DNA of 64,000 nucleotides from JADHLJ01 sp038118725 (GTDB taxonomy: Bacteria > Pseudomonadota > Alphaproteobacteria > Thalassobaculales > Thalassobaculaceae): positions 10,071-74,070 of the forward strand of contig JAYOIK010000014.1 in NCBI GenBank assembly GCA_038118725.1, read 5' to 3'. The position numbers were made by a program, and so were the translations under genes. Positions 25,945 to 34,155 of this stretch are shown one piece after another (the stretch's first letter is position 1; each line of letters begins with the position of its first letter). The notes below the pieces were generated by a model. It saw only the letters and a program-made list of their open reading frames with translations. It had not been told where the DNA came from and ran no database searches.

Positions 25945-27489
25945 TCAGGGCGCCCAGGCCGCGTCCGGGTCCATCGGATAGACGGGCCGCGGCAGGTAAC
26001 GCCAATCGAAGTTCGCCAGATTCGGCGATGTCAGTCCCGGCACATCGACCTCGAGAATGCGTTCCGGCGGGAACAGGTGCTGGAATCCGGCGCGGAAATG
26101 CCCACGCGATTTTACCAAGATCGACCGGCAAGCGGCGGGATCGATGCCGAAGGCCGAGATGAAATCCGAGGATCGGCATTGCTGACGCTTGGAAATGCAG
26201 ATGACGGTGACGCCTCCGAGGTCCAGCACCACCGAGGGTCCGATATCCACGGTCGTGCCGGCGACCATGCCGTAATGCGCGACAAAACGCCCCTCGTGCA
26301 GCGAGACCACCCGCGCCTCCACCGTCAAGGAATCCGAGAATGCGTTGTCCTCCTCGGCGTTGAGGGTGAGCTCGATCGTCGCGCCTTCGCCCGCGGCCTC
26401 GGCCGCCCTCACCGCGGCTCGGTCATAGAACACCGAGAGTACGCAGCCTTGCACACCGGCATCCAGCAGCGCGCTTAGAATGTAGGTGGTGTTTCCGCGC
26501 CCGCCGCCGCCGGGATTATCGGCTGGGTCGGCGAAAAGCAACGGCTCCAGGGACGCGTCCTCGCCCACCGCCTTGGCGCGGGCGACCGCGTCCTCCAAGG
26601 AGATCATCGCGGGTTGGTAACGTTCGCGATCCGCCCAGGCCGCCTCGGCGAGATCCAGGGTGATCCGTTTGGCAAGCGCCGCGTCGCCCCTTGTATGGGT
26701 GATCACCGTCATCCCGTTCTTCGGCGTGTCGCCGAATGCGAATCCCGAAAGAATGGTGACGTTCATCACCCCGCCCGGGCCATCCGGGTCGACTTTCGTC
26801 TGACCGAGGCGGATCAGGTCCCCGTAGGGATGACCCTCGGCGGTAAGTTGGGTGACCGAGGGCGCGACCAACGGCAGACGGACGCGGTACTTCTCGGGGC
26901 GGGTGCCGGCGAACATCTCCAGCATCGCCCGCGCCGCCTCCTCGCCGCGCTCGGCCATGTCCACATGCGGATTGGTCCTGTAACCGATCATCATGTCGGT
27001 CGCGTCCATCATCACTTCGGACACATTGGCGTGCAGATCCAGGGTCGCGATGACCGGCACATCGGGCCCGACAATGCCACGCAGCAGGGCGAACATGTCC
27101 CCATCCGGATCGTGGGTATGGGTCGCGACCGCCGCGCCGTGCTGACAGATATAGACGCCGTCGACCGCTCCGGCGGCTTCTAGATCGTGCCTAAGCTCCG
27201 CCAGATATTCCTTGAAGAACCCCTCCTCGACCGGCCCCGCCGGTGTCGAACCGACGACCAGCGCCGGCACGTCGACCCAGCCATCGCTTCCGCCGAAAGC
27301 CTCGTCCATGACCCGATAGAATCCCTTCACTCCAAGATGGAGCGACGGCGCGTCTAGCCGCGCCTGATGGGTGATCTCGGCGCCGCGGAAATACATGTTT
27401 TCCTCGAAGTCGACGCGGGAGCAAGTCGGCGCGAAGCGGTTGCTCTCAAGGTTGAATCCGCAGATCGCGATACGTTTCGGGTCGGCCAA
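25945..27489 (-). CDS. M81-family metallopeptidase (MlrC-like), TTG start
   Basis: A protein of about 514 residues related to MlrC, the enzyme that finishes microcystin breakdown, and to many uncharacterised proteobacterial homologues. The N-terminal domain has RIAICGFNLESNRFAPT and EEGFFKEYLAE, then YICQHGAAVATHTHDPDGD, TLDLHANVSEVM and GYRTNPHVDMAERG, which provide the zinc-binding His/Asp set. DNPGGGGRGNTTYIL lies further on. No ATG exists near the expected N-terminus. The TTG at 27489 has GGAGGAG six bases upstream and begins right before the first strand, so it is the likely start; a second TTG at 27522 is the far end of the frame. The substrate is unknown. Confidence 0.83.
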   Translation of the reverse strand: MADPKRIAICGFNLESNRFAPTCSRVDFEENMYFRGAEITHQARLDAPSLHLGVKGFYRVMDEAFGGSDGWVDVPALVVGSTPAGPVEEGFFKEYLAELRHDLEAAGAVDGVYICQHGAAVATHTHDPDGDMFALLRGIVGPDVPVIATLDLHANVSEVMMDATDMMIGYRTNPHVDMAERGEEAARAMLEMFAGTRPEKYRVRLPLVAPSVTQLTAEGHPYGDLIRLGQTKVDPDGPGGVMNVTILSGFAFGDTPKNGMTVITHTRGDAALAKRITLDLAEAAWADRERYQPAMISLEDAVARAKAVGEDASLEPLLFADPADNPGGGGRGNTTYILSALLDAGVQGCVLSVFYDRAAVRAAEAAGEGATIELTLNAEEDNAFSDSLTVEARVVSLHEGRFVAHYGMVAGTTVDIGPSVVLDLGGVTVICISKRQQCRSSDFISAFGIDPAACRSILVKSRGHFRAGFQHLFPPERILEVDVPGLTSPNLANFDWRYLPRPVYPMDPDAAWAP

Positions 27490-27532
27490 GGTTTTCTCCT
27501 CCAGGCACGGGCGTGGCGTCAAAACAGGGCGT

Positions 27533-27853
27533 TCATATCGGGCGGCAGAGCGCTCGGGTTTCGGCGTCGATATGACGATGACAATTCGCCTTGAACATAC
27601 GGCAAAGATCGTTGAAACGCTCGCGGTCTTCCTCGGGCACGGGGAGCTTCATGACTTTCTTTAGGCTCACGCCGAAGCGAAATTCCGCGACCTCCTTTTC
27701 CTGACCGTGGCATTGGCCGATATCGCTGTTGACGTAGATCGTCCAGCCGACGAATCCGATAAGGACCACCACGCCGATAAGCAGCATCGCCCGTGGCCAG
27801 GTCGGCACGCGCGGCGCGTCAAAATCTCGGATGGGGCGAACGGGTTTTCGCAT
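27533..27853 (-). CDS. Small single-pass membrane protein of unknown function
   Basis: I do not recognise this 106-residue protein. It has a basic N-terminus, one strong hydrophobic segment (MLLIGVVVLIGFVGWTIYV, about 23-41) and a probably periplasmic C-terminal part of about 60 residues with four cysteines (CHGQ, DLCRMF, ANCHR and ALCRP), which could form disulfides. No Shine-Dalgarno is obvious. It lies 43 bases upstream of the M81 peptidase gene on the same strand and is divergent from the GNAT gene. The coherent domain layout supports a real gene. Confidence 0.55.
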   Translation of the reverse strand: MRKPVRPIRDFDAPRVPTWPRAMLLIGVVVLIGFVGWTIYVNSDIGQCHGQEKEVAEFRFGVSLKKVMKLPVPEEDRERFNDLCRMFKANCHRHIDAETRALCRPI

Positions 27854-27969
27854 GACGGATCAGGGGACGGAAAAAAGAGAGGACGGTTTCGCGTCGATGG
27901 TGGCGTGACAGCGCCGCCGGAATCAACATAATCCTCGCTCGACCACCGTCTCGCCGACAGGAAAACGGC

Positions 27970-28440
27970 ATGCCCCTGACCATTCGCGCCTACGAAGCCG
28001 AGGACGCGCGGGCCACCGCGAGGCTATTTCACGAAACCGTGCGCGACGCGGCGGGAGCCGGATATACCGCCGCCCAGCGCCGGGCATGGTCGCCCGCGGT
28101 CCCGGATCTCGCGCCCTGGCATGAGCGTCTCGCCGGCGCCACGACGATGCTGGCCGAGGGCGGAGACGGTCTCGTGGGCTTCATGTCTCTCGGGAACGAC
28201 GGCTATCTCGATCTGGCCTTCGTGCGCGCGGACAAACTCGGCGCCGGAGTCGCCAAGGCACTTTACGACAGCCTCCTGGATCGGGCCCGCGCCATGGGAT
28301 TGAAGACGCTGACCACGGATGCCAGCCATCTGGCCCGGCGATTCCTCCACCGCCAAGGTTGGCGCGTGACGCGGGAACAAACGCAGTCGCGCCGTGGGGA
28401 ATCGCTGGCGAACTACCGCATGGCGCTTGATCTGGATTGA
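27970..28440 (+). CDS. GNAT-family N-acetyltransferase
   Basis: A 156-residue acyltransferase of the GNAT fold. The N-terminus LTIRAYEAEDARATARLFHE is strand 1 and helix 1. VGFMSLGNDGYLDLAFVRAD is the central sheet, and GAGVAKALYDSLLDRARAMG is motif A, which binds acetyl-CoA. The C-terminus ends near FLHRQGWRVTREQ. It resembles small YafP/PhnO-like members of unknown substrate. It starts a two-gene plus-strand unit with the methyltransferase at 28506, 65 bases downstream. Confidence 0.82.
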   Translation: MPLTIRAYEAEDARATARLFHETVRDAAGAGYTAAQRRAWSPAVPDLAPWHERLAGATTMLAEGGDGLVGFMSLGNDGYLDLAFVRADKLGAGVAKALYDSLLDRARAMGLKTLTTDASHLARRFLHRQGWRVTREQTQSRRGESLANYRMALDLD

Positions 28441-28505
28441 ACGCATCGCGCCGCGGCGAGGGCCAAGGCCTTGCATTCCCTCCCCCGCCTCGCTATCCCG
28501 CCGGG

Positions 28506-29270
28506 ATGGCGCATTACGACAAACAGTTCTATGACGAAATCCGAGAGACCTCGCGCCACGCCGCGCGCACCATCGCGCCCATGGTGCTGGACCTGGTCGG
28601 CCCGATCTCATCGGTCGTCGATATCGGTTGCGGCAACGCGATCTGGCTGTCGGTCTGGCGGGAACTAGGGGCCACCCGGACCCTCGGTATCGACGGAGAG
28701 CACGTTGATCGGAGCATGCTGGAAATCCCGGCCGACGATTTCATCGCCATGGATTTGAGCCGACCGCTACCGGCGTTGGAGCGCCACGATCTGGCGATGA
28801 CCTTGGAAGTCGTGGAGCATCTTCAACCCGAGCGGGCCGAGAGCATCGTCGAGGAGCTGATCGCGCTGGCCCCGGTGGTCCTGTTCTCCGCCGCGACCCC
28901 GGGACAACTCGGCGACGGCCATATCAATCTGGAATGGCAGGACGTCTGGGCCGAGCGTTTCGAACGGCGGGGTTACCGGACCATCGATGCGATCCGCTCG
29001 CGGGTCTGGCGGGATCTGTCGATAAGCTGGTGGTATCAGCAGAATGTTCTGATTTTCGCGTCCGCCGAGGCTCTCGCCGCCAATCCCAAGTTGCGGGAAC
29101 GGGCCGACGCCACCGATCGCGAGCGAATTTCGGTCATTCATCCTCGCCAGTACATGTTGCTGTTCGAGCTTACGCGGAAAGCCTATCGGGAACGCGCCGC
29201 GCTATCCAATGAAGTGGCCACTCTGCGTCAACGGATCGCCGCGTTTACCGACAACGACGAAAGCGACTAA
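28506..29270 (+). CDS. SAM-dependent class I methyltransferase
   Basis: About 254 residues with a Rossmann-like methyltransferase core: VVDIGCGNAIWLSVW (motif I), LGIDGEHVD (motif II acidic residue), FIAMDLSRPLP and MTLEVVEHLQPERAE, then VLFSAATPGQLGDGHINLEW. The C-terminal 60 residues form a charged helix that may dimerise. The open frame starts at 28437, but ATG 28506 begins exactly at the conserved MAHYDKQFYDE. Methyltransferases of this type often sit in glycan gene sets; here no such set is adjacent. Its TAA interlocks with the TAG of the convergent lipocalin-like gene (four-base overlap). Confidence 0.82.
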   Translation: MAHYDKQFYDEIRETSRHAARTIAPMVLDLVGPISSVVDIGCGNAIWLSVWRELGATRTLGIDGEHVDRSMLEIPADDFIAMDLSRPLPALERHDLAMTLEVVEHLQPERAESIVEELIALAPVVLFSAATPGQLGDGHINLEWQDVWAERFERRGYRTIDAIRSRVWRDLSISWWYQQNVLIFASAEALAANPKLRERADATDRERISVIHPRQYMLLFELTRKAYRERAALSNEVATLRQRIAAFTDNDESD

Positions 29271-29662
29271 ATATCCGCGATCTTTTCCCAGCGCAGGACG
29301 CGATGTTGGATCACGCCGTTGATCTCCCTGGGCGGCGGACGAAGGACCATGAGATCGCCGTCGAAACTCACCTGGCGCACCTGATCGGTGCCGAAGCGCG
29401 CCGGGTCGGAGCAGGCATCAACCCTGGTAACAAGCGTTTTGCCGTCGAAGGTATAATTGCCGCAATAGGACGTGTAGTCGCGGGCTTCTCCCTCGGGGAT
29501 ATCGACGCGGCCGTCACACAGGACCGCGACCATTCGCCCGTCGGCATTCAATGTCACCCGCCCCATCGCCTTCTCGCCGCCATAGGGCGGGGCCATCGGC
29601 TCTCCCGCGTCGGTGGTCGCGACACCATCCACCAGCCTCCACGTCCCGACGATATCCCGCAT
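29267..29662 (-). CDS. Lipocalin-like domain protein
   Basis: A cytoplasmic protein of about 131 residues with the lipocalin-like fold: DIVGTWRLVDG at the start, GRVTLNADGRMVAVLCDGR and SYCGNYTFDGKTLVTRVDA in the middle, and a final VLRWEKI. No signal peptide is seen. Such small barrels often bind hydrophobic ligands; no ligand can be named. ATG 29662 fits the fold start. An upstream extension to 29701 would run through a triplicated 12-base direct repeat and is not protein-like. It lies just downstream of dnaE on the same strand. Confidence 0.7.
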   Translation of the reverse strand: MRDIVGTWRLVDGVATTDAGEPMAPPYGGEKAMGRVTLNADGRMVAVLCDGRVDIPEGEARDYTSYCGNYTFDGKTLVTRVDACSDPARFGTDQVRQVSFDGDLMVLRPPPREINGVIQHRVLRWEKIADI

Positions 29663-29676
29663 GTGGCTAACCTTTC

Positions 29677-29716
29677 TTGATGTCACGCTTCTTGATGTCA
29701 CGCTTTGATGTCACGC
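29677..29716. repeat. Three direct copies of TTGATGTCACGC
   Basis: Copies at 29677-29688, 29692-29703 and 29705-29716 with spacings of 15 and 13 bases, just past the dnaE stop codon and before the lipocalin-like gene. The last copy abuts the TAG of dnaE. It may be a slippage product or a repeated protein-binding site; nothing else points to its function. Confidence 0.6.
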
Positions 29717-32700
29717 CTAGATATCACGAACATCCACGATCCCCGGCAGGGACTTCACCGCCGATCGGATGCGCGCGTCAATCTGATAGGACTCAGGCAG
29801 CGGGATGTCGATCTCCTGTAGCGGAGTCTGCACGACCAGCTTAACCTGCCCACGCCCTCGACCGTGCTGCGAGAGCACGGTTTTCAACTGGCTGACGGTA
29901 CCCACGTCCTTGAGATAGACCTTCAGCCCCTTGGCCGCCTGCTGCATGGCGCCGTCCAAGGCCTGAATCCGGCTCGCGATCAATCTGACCGAGCCTTCCT
30001 CCACCTTCGCGTCGACGCGGACCAGGAGGGGCTCGGCACTGTCCAGCAGGGCGCGGGCCTCGGCCAGCACCTCGGAGAAAACGGTGATCTCGAACACGCC
30101 GGAGCGGTCGCTCATCTGCACGAAGGCGTATTTGTTACCGCGCTGGTTGGTCCGAACGCGGCTGGCGCCGACGATACCAGCCAGGTTAATCCGGCCGGTC
30201 CCTCCCTTGGCCGCCAATGTGGCGGCGACACCCGTGGACTCAACCACGCCTACCCGCTCCAGCGCCCGGCCATAGGCGTCCAGCGGATGGGCGGAGAGAT
30301 AGAAGCCGATGGCGTCGAACTCATGCTGAAGCCGGTCCATCGCCGACCAATCATGACGCGCCGGCAGGTTGATTTGAACCTCGTTCGCGGCGTCGTCCCC
30401 GCCGAACAGGTTCACCTGATCCGAGGCGCGTTCCTCGGCGGCGACGGTGGCGTGACGCAGGACGACATCGGCGCCGTCAAACAGCCGGGCGCGGTTTTTC
30501 TCCAGACTATCCATGGCACCGGAACGAACGAGGTTCTCGAGGCTCCGCTTGTTGACCGACCGGCTGTCGATCCGGGTCGCGAAGTCCGCCAGCGAGGCAT
30601 AGGGACCATTCTGGGAACGCTCACCGACCATGGCGACCATCGCGGGGCCACCGACATTCTTGATAGCCGCCAGCGCGTAGCGCACCGCCAGTTCTCCGTC
30701 CGGAAGTTTCTCGACCAGAAAGTCGCGCCCGGAATTGTTGACGTCCGGCGGCAGCAGGGTGATCCCCTGGGACTGTAGCTCCTGACGAAAGACGTTCAGT
30801 TTGTCGGTGTTCCCCATGTCATAGGTCATTGAGGCGGCGAGAAACTCCACCGGATAATTCGCCTTCATGTAGGCCGTGTGATAGGCGACGAGCGCATAAG
30901 CCGCCGCGTGGCTCTTGTTGAAACCATATCCGGCGAAAGCCGCGATGGTATCGAAGATCGACGAGGCCTTGGCTTCGTCTACTCCCTGTTCGACGCTACC
31001 CTTCACGAAGGTTTCACGCTGCGCGTCCATCTCGGCCTTGATCTTCTTGCCCATGGCCCGGCGCAGCAGATCAGCGCCGCCGAGGGTATAGCCCGCCAAA
31101 ACCTGGGCGGACTGCTGGACCTGCTCCTGGTAGATCATGATCCCGAAGGTTTCGGCCAATACCGGCTCAAGCTTGGGATGCATGTAATCGACGATCTCCT
31201 CGCCGTGCTTGCGCGAGATATAGCTCGGGATGTTCGCCATCGGTCCGGGGCGATACAGCGCGACCAGCGCGATGATGTCCTCGAAACGGTCGGGTTTCAT
31301 GCGGCGCAGCACGTCGCGCATGCCGGAACTTTCAAGCTGGAACACCCCGGTACTGTCGGCCCGGCTGATCATCTCATAGGTCTTGGCGTCGTCCAGCGGC
31401 ACCGCCTGGAGATCAATGGTGATGCCACGATCCGCGACCATCTCGACCGCCCTCTGGAGAACCGACAGGGTTTTCAATCCCAGAAAGTCAAACTTCACAA
31501 GCCCGGCGGGTTCCACCCATTTCATGTTGAATTGGGTCGCCGGCATTTCGGAACGGGGATCGCGATAGAGCGGAACCAGTTCCTTGAGCGGCCGGTCACC
31601 GATCACCACGCCCGCGGCATGGGTCGAAGCGTTGCGGTACAGGCCCTCAAGCTTGAGCCCGATGGTGATCAAGGTGCGAACCGCCTCGTCTTCGTCGCGC
31701 TGGCGGCGCAATTCCGGCTCGCTCTCGATCGCCTCGCCGAGAGTTACCGGATTGGCCGGGTTGTTGGGCACCAGCTTGCAAATCCGGTCGACTTGGCCGT
31801 ACGGCATCTCGAGGACCCGACCGACATCGCGTAGGACCACGCGGGCCTGCAGCTTGCCGAAGGTGATGATCTGGGCCACCCGGTCGCGACCGTATTTACG
31901 CTGAACATATTCGATCACCTCGCCCCGGCGATCCTGACAGAAGTCGATATCGAAATCCGGCATCGACACGCGTTCTGGATTGAGAAAACGCTCGAACAGC
32001 AAGCCCCAACGCAAGGGATCGAGATCGGTGATCAACAGCGCCCAGGCCACCACCGAGCCGGCGCCGGAACCACGCCCGGGCCCGACCGGAATGCCCTGTG
32101 CCTTGGCCCATTGGATGAAATCCGCGACGATCAGGAAGTAACCCGGAAAGCCCATCTGGTTGATGACGCCGAGTTCCATGGCCAGGCGCTCTCGATAAAT
32201 CACCGCCGCCTCGGCGCGGGCCGCCTCGTCCATGTCCTCGGTGTAAACGTGACGCTCCAACCGCCCTTCCAGGCCTTTTTCGGCCATCACCCGCAACTCG
32301 TCGGCCTCGTCGCGCCCCTCGCCGGTGGTGAAGGCCGGCAGGATCGGGTCCAGGGTGGTCGGCATGAAACTACAGCGTTGGGCGATCACCAGGGTGTTGT
32401 CCGCCGCTTCCGGCAGGTCGGCGAACAGCTCTCGCATCTCCTCGGCGGACTTGAAGCGATGGTGCGGCGTGACCTGACGGCGCTTGGGATTGCTGATCGT
32501 CGTCGACTCGGCGATGCAGAGCAGCACGTCATGCGCCTCGTACATATCCTCGCCGGCGAAGTGGCAATCATTGGTCGCCACCAACGGTATCTCGAGCTTG
32601 TAGGCGAAATCGACGAGATCCGGCTCGATGCGCCTCTCACTCTCGATGAAGTGACGCTGTAGCTCAATATACAAGCGGTCCCCGAAAAGCCGGTGCAGAT

Positions 32701-33214
32701 CCAACAGCATGGCTTCGGCGTCGGCTTTTCGATCCTCCAGCAGCAAGCGCCCGACCGCGCCGCCGGTACCCGCGGTCAACGCGATCAGGCCCGCCGTTTT
32801 ACCCTCCATGTCGGCCATGCTGATCTGCGGCGCCTCGGAGCCATCCCCCTCGATAAAGGCCTGACTGACCAGATCCAGAAGATTGCGGTATCCGGCATCA
32901 TTCTGTGCGATCAGAACCAGGTGGTCGGGCGCCTGGGCGATATGGCTGGTGCCGCCTACGACCCGTAGCCGTCCGGCGTCGTCGCTCGCGCCGCGACGGA
33001 TATTGATGGTCGCGCCGACGATCGGCTGCACGCCTCCCTTGGCGGCGGTGACGGAGAACTCCAACGCGCCGAAGAGATTGCCGCTATCGCAGACCGCGAC
33101 GGCGGGCATCCGCGCGTCCTGGCACAGGCCGACCAGTTCCTTCACCTTGATCGCCCCCTCGGCGAGGGAATAGGCGGTGCGGGTGGTCAAGTGGACGAAA
33201 TCGGCGTGCGACAT
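29717..33214 (-). CDS. dnaE: DNA polymerase III alpha subunit
   Basis: The replicative polymerase, about 1165 residues. The order is a PHP domain (1-270), palm with catalytic triad motif PDFDIDF near 419-425, fingers, a helix-hairpin-helix region (SRSVNKRSLENLVRSGAMD), an OB fold (INLAGIVGASRVRTNQRG) and a C-terminal tau-binding part. In the PHP domain the usual HLRVHSAYS reads HLTTRTAYS, so the second histidine is replaced by arginine, which fits a PHP domain without proofreading. ATG 33214 has GGGAGA seven bases upstream and is preferred over 33229. It follows lolD in the alphaproteobacterial proS-lolC-lolD-dnaE order. Confidence 0.96.
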   Translation of the reverse strand: MSHADFVHLTTRTAYSLAEGAIKVKELVGLCQDARMPAVAVCDSGNLFGALEFSVTAAKGGVQPIVGATINIRRGASDDAGRLRVVGGTSHIAQAPDHLVLIAQNDAGYRNLLDLVSQAFIEGDGSEAPQISMADMEGKTAGLIALTAGTGGAVGRLLLEDRKADAEAMLLDLHRLFGDRLYIELQRHFIESERRIEPDLVDFAYKLEIPLVATNDCHFAGEDMYEAHDVLLCIAESTTISNPKRRQVTPHHRFKSAEEMRELFADLPEAADNTLVIAQRCSFMPTTLDPILPAFTTGEGRDEADELRVMAEKGLEGRLERHVYTEDMDEAARAEAAVIYRERLAMELGVINQMGFPGYFLIVADFIQWAKAQGIPVGPGRGSGAGSVVAWALLITDLDPLRWGLLFERFLNPERVSMPDFDIDFCQDRRGEVIEYVQRKYGRDRVAQIITFGKLQARVVLRDVGRVLEMPYGQVDRICKLVPNNPANPVTLGEAIESEPELRRQRDEDEAVRTLITIGLKLEGLYRNASTHAAGVVIGDRPLKELVPLYRDPRSEMPATQFNMKWVEPAGLVKFDFLGLKTLSVLQRAVEMVADRGITIDLQAVPLDDAKTYEMISRADSTGVFQLESSGMRDVLRRMKPDRFEDIIALVALYRPGPMANIPSYISRKHGEEIVDYMHPKLEPVLAETFGIMIYQEQVQQSAQVLAGYTLGGADLLRRAMGKKIKAEMDAQRETFVKGSVEQGVDEAKASSIFDTIAAFAGYGFNKSHAAAYALVAYHTAYMKANYPVEFLAASMTYDMGNTDKLNVFRQELQSQGITLLPPDVNNSGRDFLVEKLPDGELAVRYALAAIKNVGGPAMVAMVGERSQNGPYASLADFATRIDSRSVNKRSLENLVRSGAMDSLEKNRARLFDGADVVLRHATVAAEERASDQVNLFGGDDAANEVQINLPARHDWSAMDRLQHEFDAIGFYLSAHPLDAYGRALERVGVVESTGVAATLAAKGGTGRINLAGIVGASRVRTNQRGNKYAFVQMSDRSGVFEITVFSEVLAEARALLDSAEPLLVRVDAKVEEGSVRLIASRIQALDGAMQQAAKGLKVYLKDVGTVSQLKTVLSQHGRGRGQVKLVVQTPLQEIDIPLPESYQIDARIRSAVKSLPGIVDVRDI

Positions 33215-33314
33215 GGCGGGTTCTCCCAATCACCAGGATAATGCCATGAACCGTGAACTTGGTCAGCGGGAACAGGTCGCGAACGAACGCACTATGTTGG
33301 CATTGGAACCAGAC

Positions 33315-33338
33315 TTATCCACAGTATCTTGTGGATGA
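33315..33338. promoter_or_regulatory. Inverted pair of DnaA-box-like sequences upstream of dnaE
   Basis: TTATCCACA at 33315-33323 is a perfect consensus DnaA box (TTATNCACA). TGTGGATGA at 33330-33338 is its inverse with one mismatch, separated by six bases. The pair lies 100 bases before the dnaE start. It also forms a stem ATCCACA/TGTGGAT, so a lolD-side transcript hairpin is an alternative. Confidence 0.45.
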
Positions 33339-33342
33339 TTTC

Positions 33343-33396
33343 AAGGACGGGGACGGGGACGGGGGCGGGGGCGGGGGCGAGGGCGAGGGCGATCGC
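33343..33396. repeat. G-rich hexanucleotide tandem tract
   Basis: Nine consecutive six-base units: AAGGAC, two GGGGAC, three GGGGGC, two GAGGGC and GATCGC. The plus strand carries at least six runs of three or more G and could form a G-quadruplex. The tract lies between the lolD stop codon and the dnaE start, and the transcript (minus strand) is C-rich there. The periodic decay from one unit to the next indicates replication slippage. Confidence 0.75.
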
Positions 33397-33414
33397 GGTC
33401 GAGGTCCAGAGACG

Positions 33415-34155
33415 CTAGTGGAGCGGAACCAGCTTTCCACCCTCTAGGGTCACGATCCGGTCCATCCGGCGCGCGAGATCCAGATTGTGGGTGGCGACCA
33501 ACGCGGCGATCCTGGTCGCCTCGACAATGCGCCGGAGTTGCCCAAACACTTCCGAGGAAGTTTGCGGATCCAGATTCCCGGTCGGCTCGTCGGCCAGCAT
33601 GACCGCCGGAACATTGGCGATCGCCCGCACGATGGCGACCCGCTGTTGCTCTCCCCCCGACAGTCGGGCCGGGCGATGATCGACACGGTCGGCGAGCCCT
33701 ACCAGATCCAGCAACTGACGTGCCCGGTCCATCGCCTCACCCTTGTCAAGCCCGGCGATCATTTGCGGGACCATGACATTTTCAAGCGCCGTGAATTCCG
33801 GCAGCAGATGGTGGGACTGATAGACAAAGCCGATGCCGTCGCGCCGAATTCGCGTGCGTTGGGCATCCGAAAGCGGGCCGCAATCCCTACCCTCGAACAG
33901 CACCTGGCCCTCGGTCGGCTGTTCCAACAAGCCGGCAATATGCAGAAGCGTCGACTTGCCGGAACCCGACGGCCCCACCAGGGCGACCATCTCGCCGCGC
34001 TCGATGCGGAAATCAACGCCGCTCAGGATCTCGAGGTCCTCGACCGCCTGGTGATAGCGGCGCACCACGCCCCGCAATTCCAGGGCCGCGTGTTGCCGGG
34101 CGCCGCCGGCGACGATCTCCTCCAGATCCAGTTGTCCGTCCCCGGTTTCAGCCAT
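33415..34155 (-). CDS. lolD: Lipoprotein-releasing ABC transporter ATPase LolD
   Basis: A 246-residue ABC ATPase that powers extraction of outer-membrane-destined lipoproteins from the inner membrane. Walker A GPSGSGKST (about 60-68), the Q-loop region VYQSHHLLPEFTALENVM that includes the Lol-type stretch, signature LSGGEQQR, Walker B VMLADEPTGNLD and H-loop ATHNLDL are all present. It overlaps the permease gene by eight bases. With its partner LolC/E it would serve the lipoproteins of this genome, including the two at the right end of the window. Confidence 0.95.
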   Translation of the reverse strand: MAETGDGQLDLEEIVAGGARQHAALELRGVVRRYHQAVEDLEILSGVDFRIERGEMVALVGPSGSGKSTLLHIAGLLEQPTEGQVLFEGRDCGPLSDAQRTRIRRDGIGFVYQSHHLLPEFTALENVMVPQMIAGLDKGEAMDRARQLLDLVGLADRVDHRPARLSGGEQQRVAIVRAIANVPAVMLADEPTGNLDPQTSSEVFGQLRRIVEATRIAALVATHNLDLARRMDRIVTLEGGKLVPLH

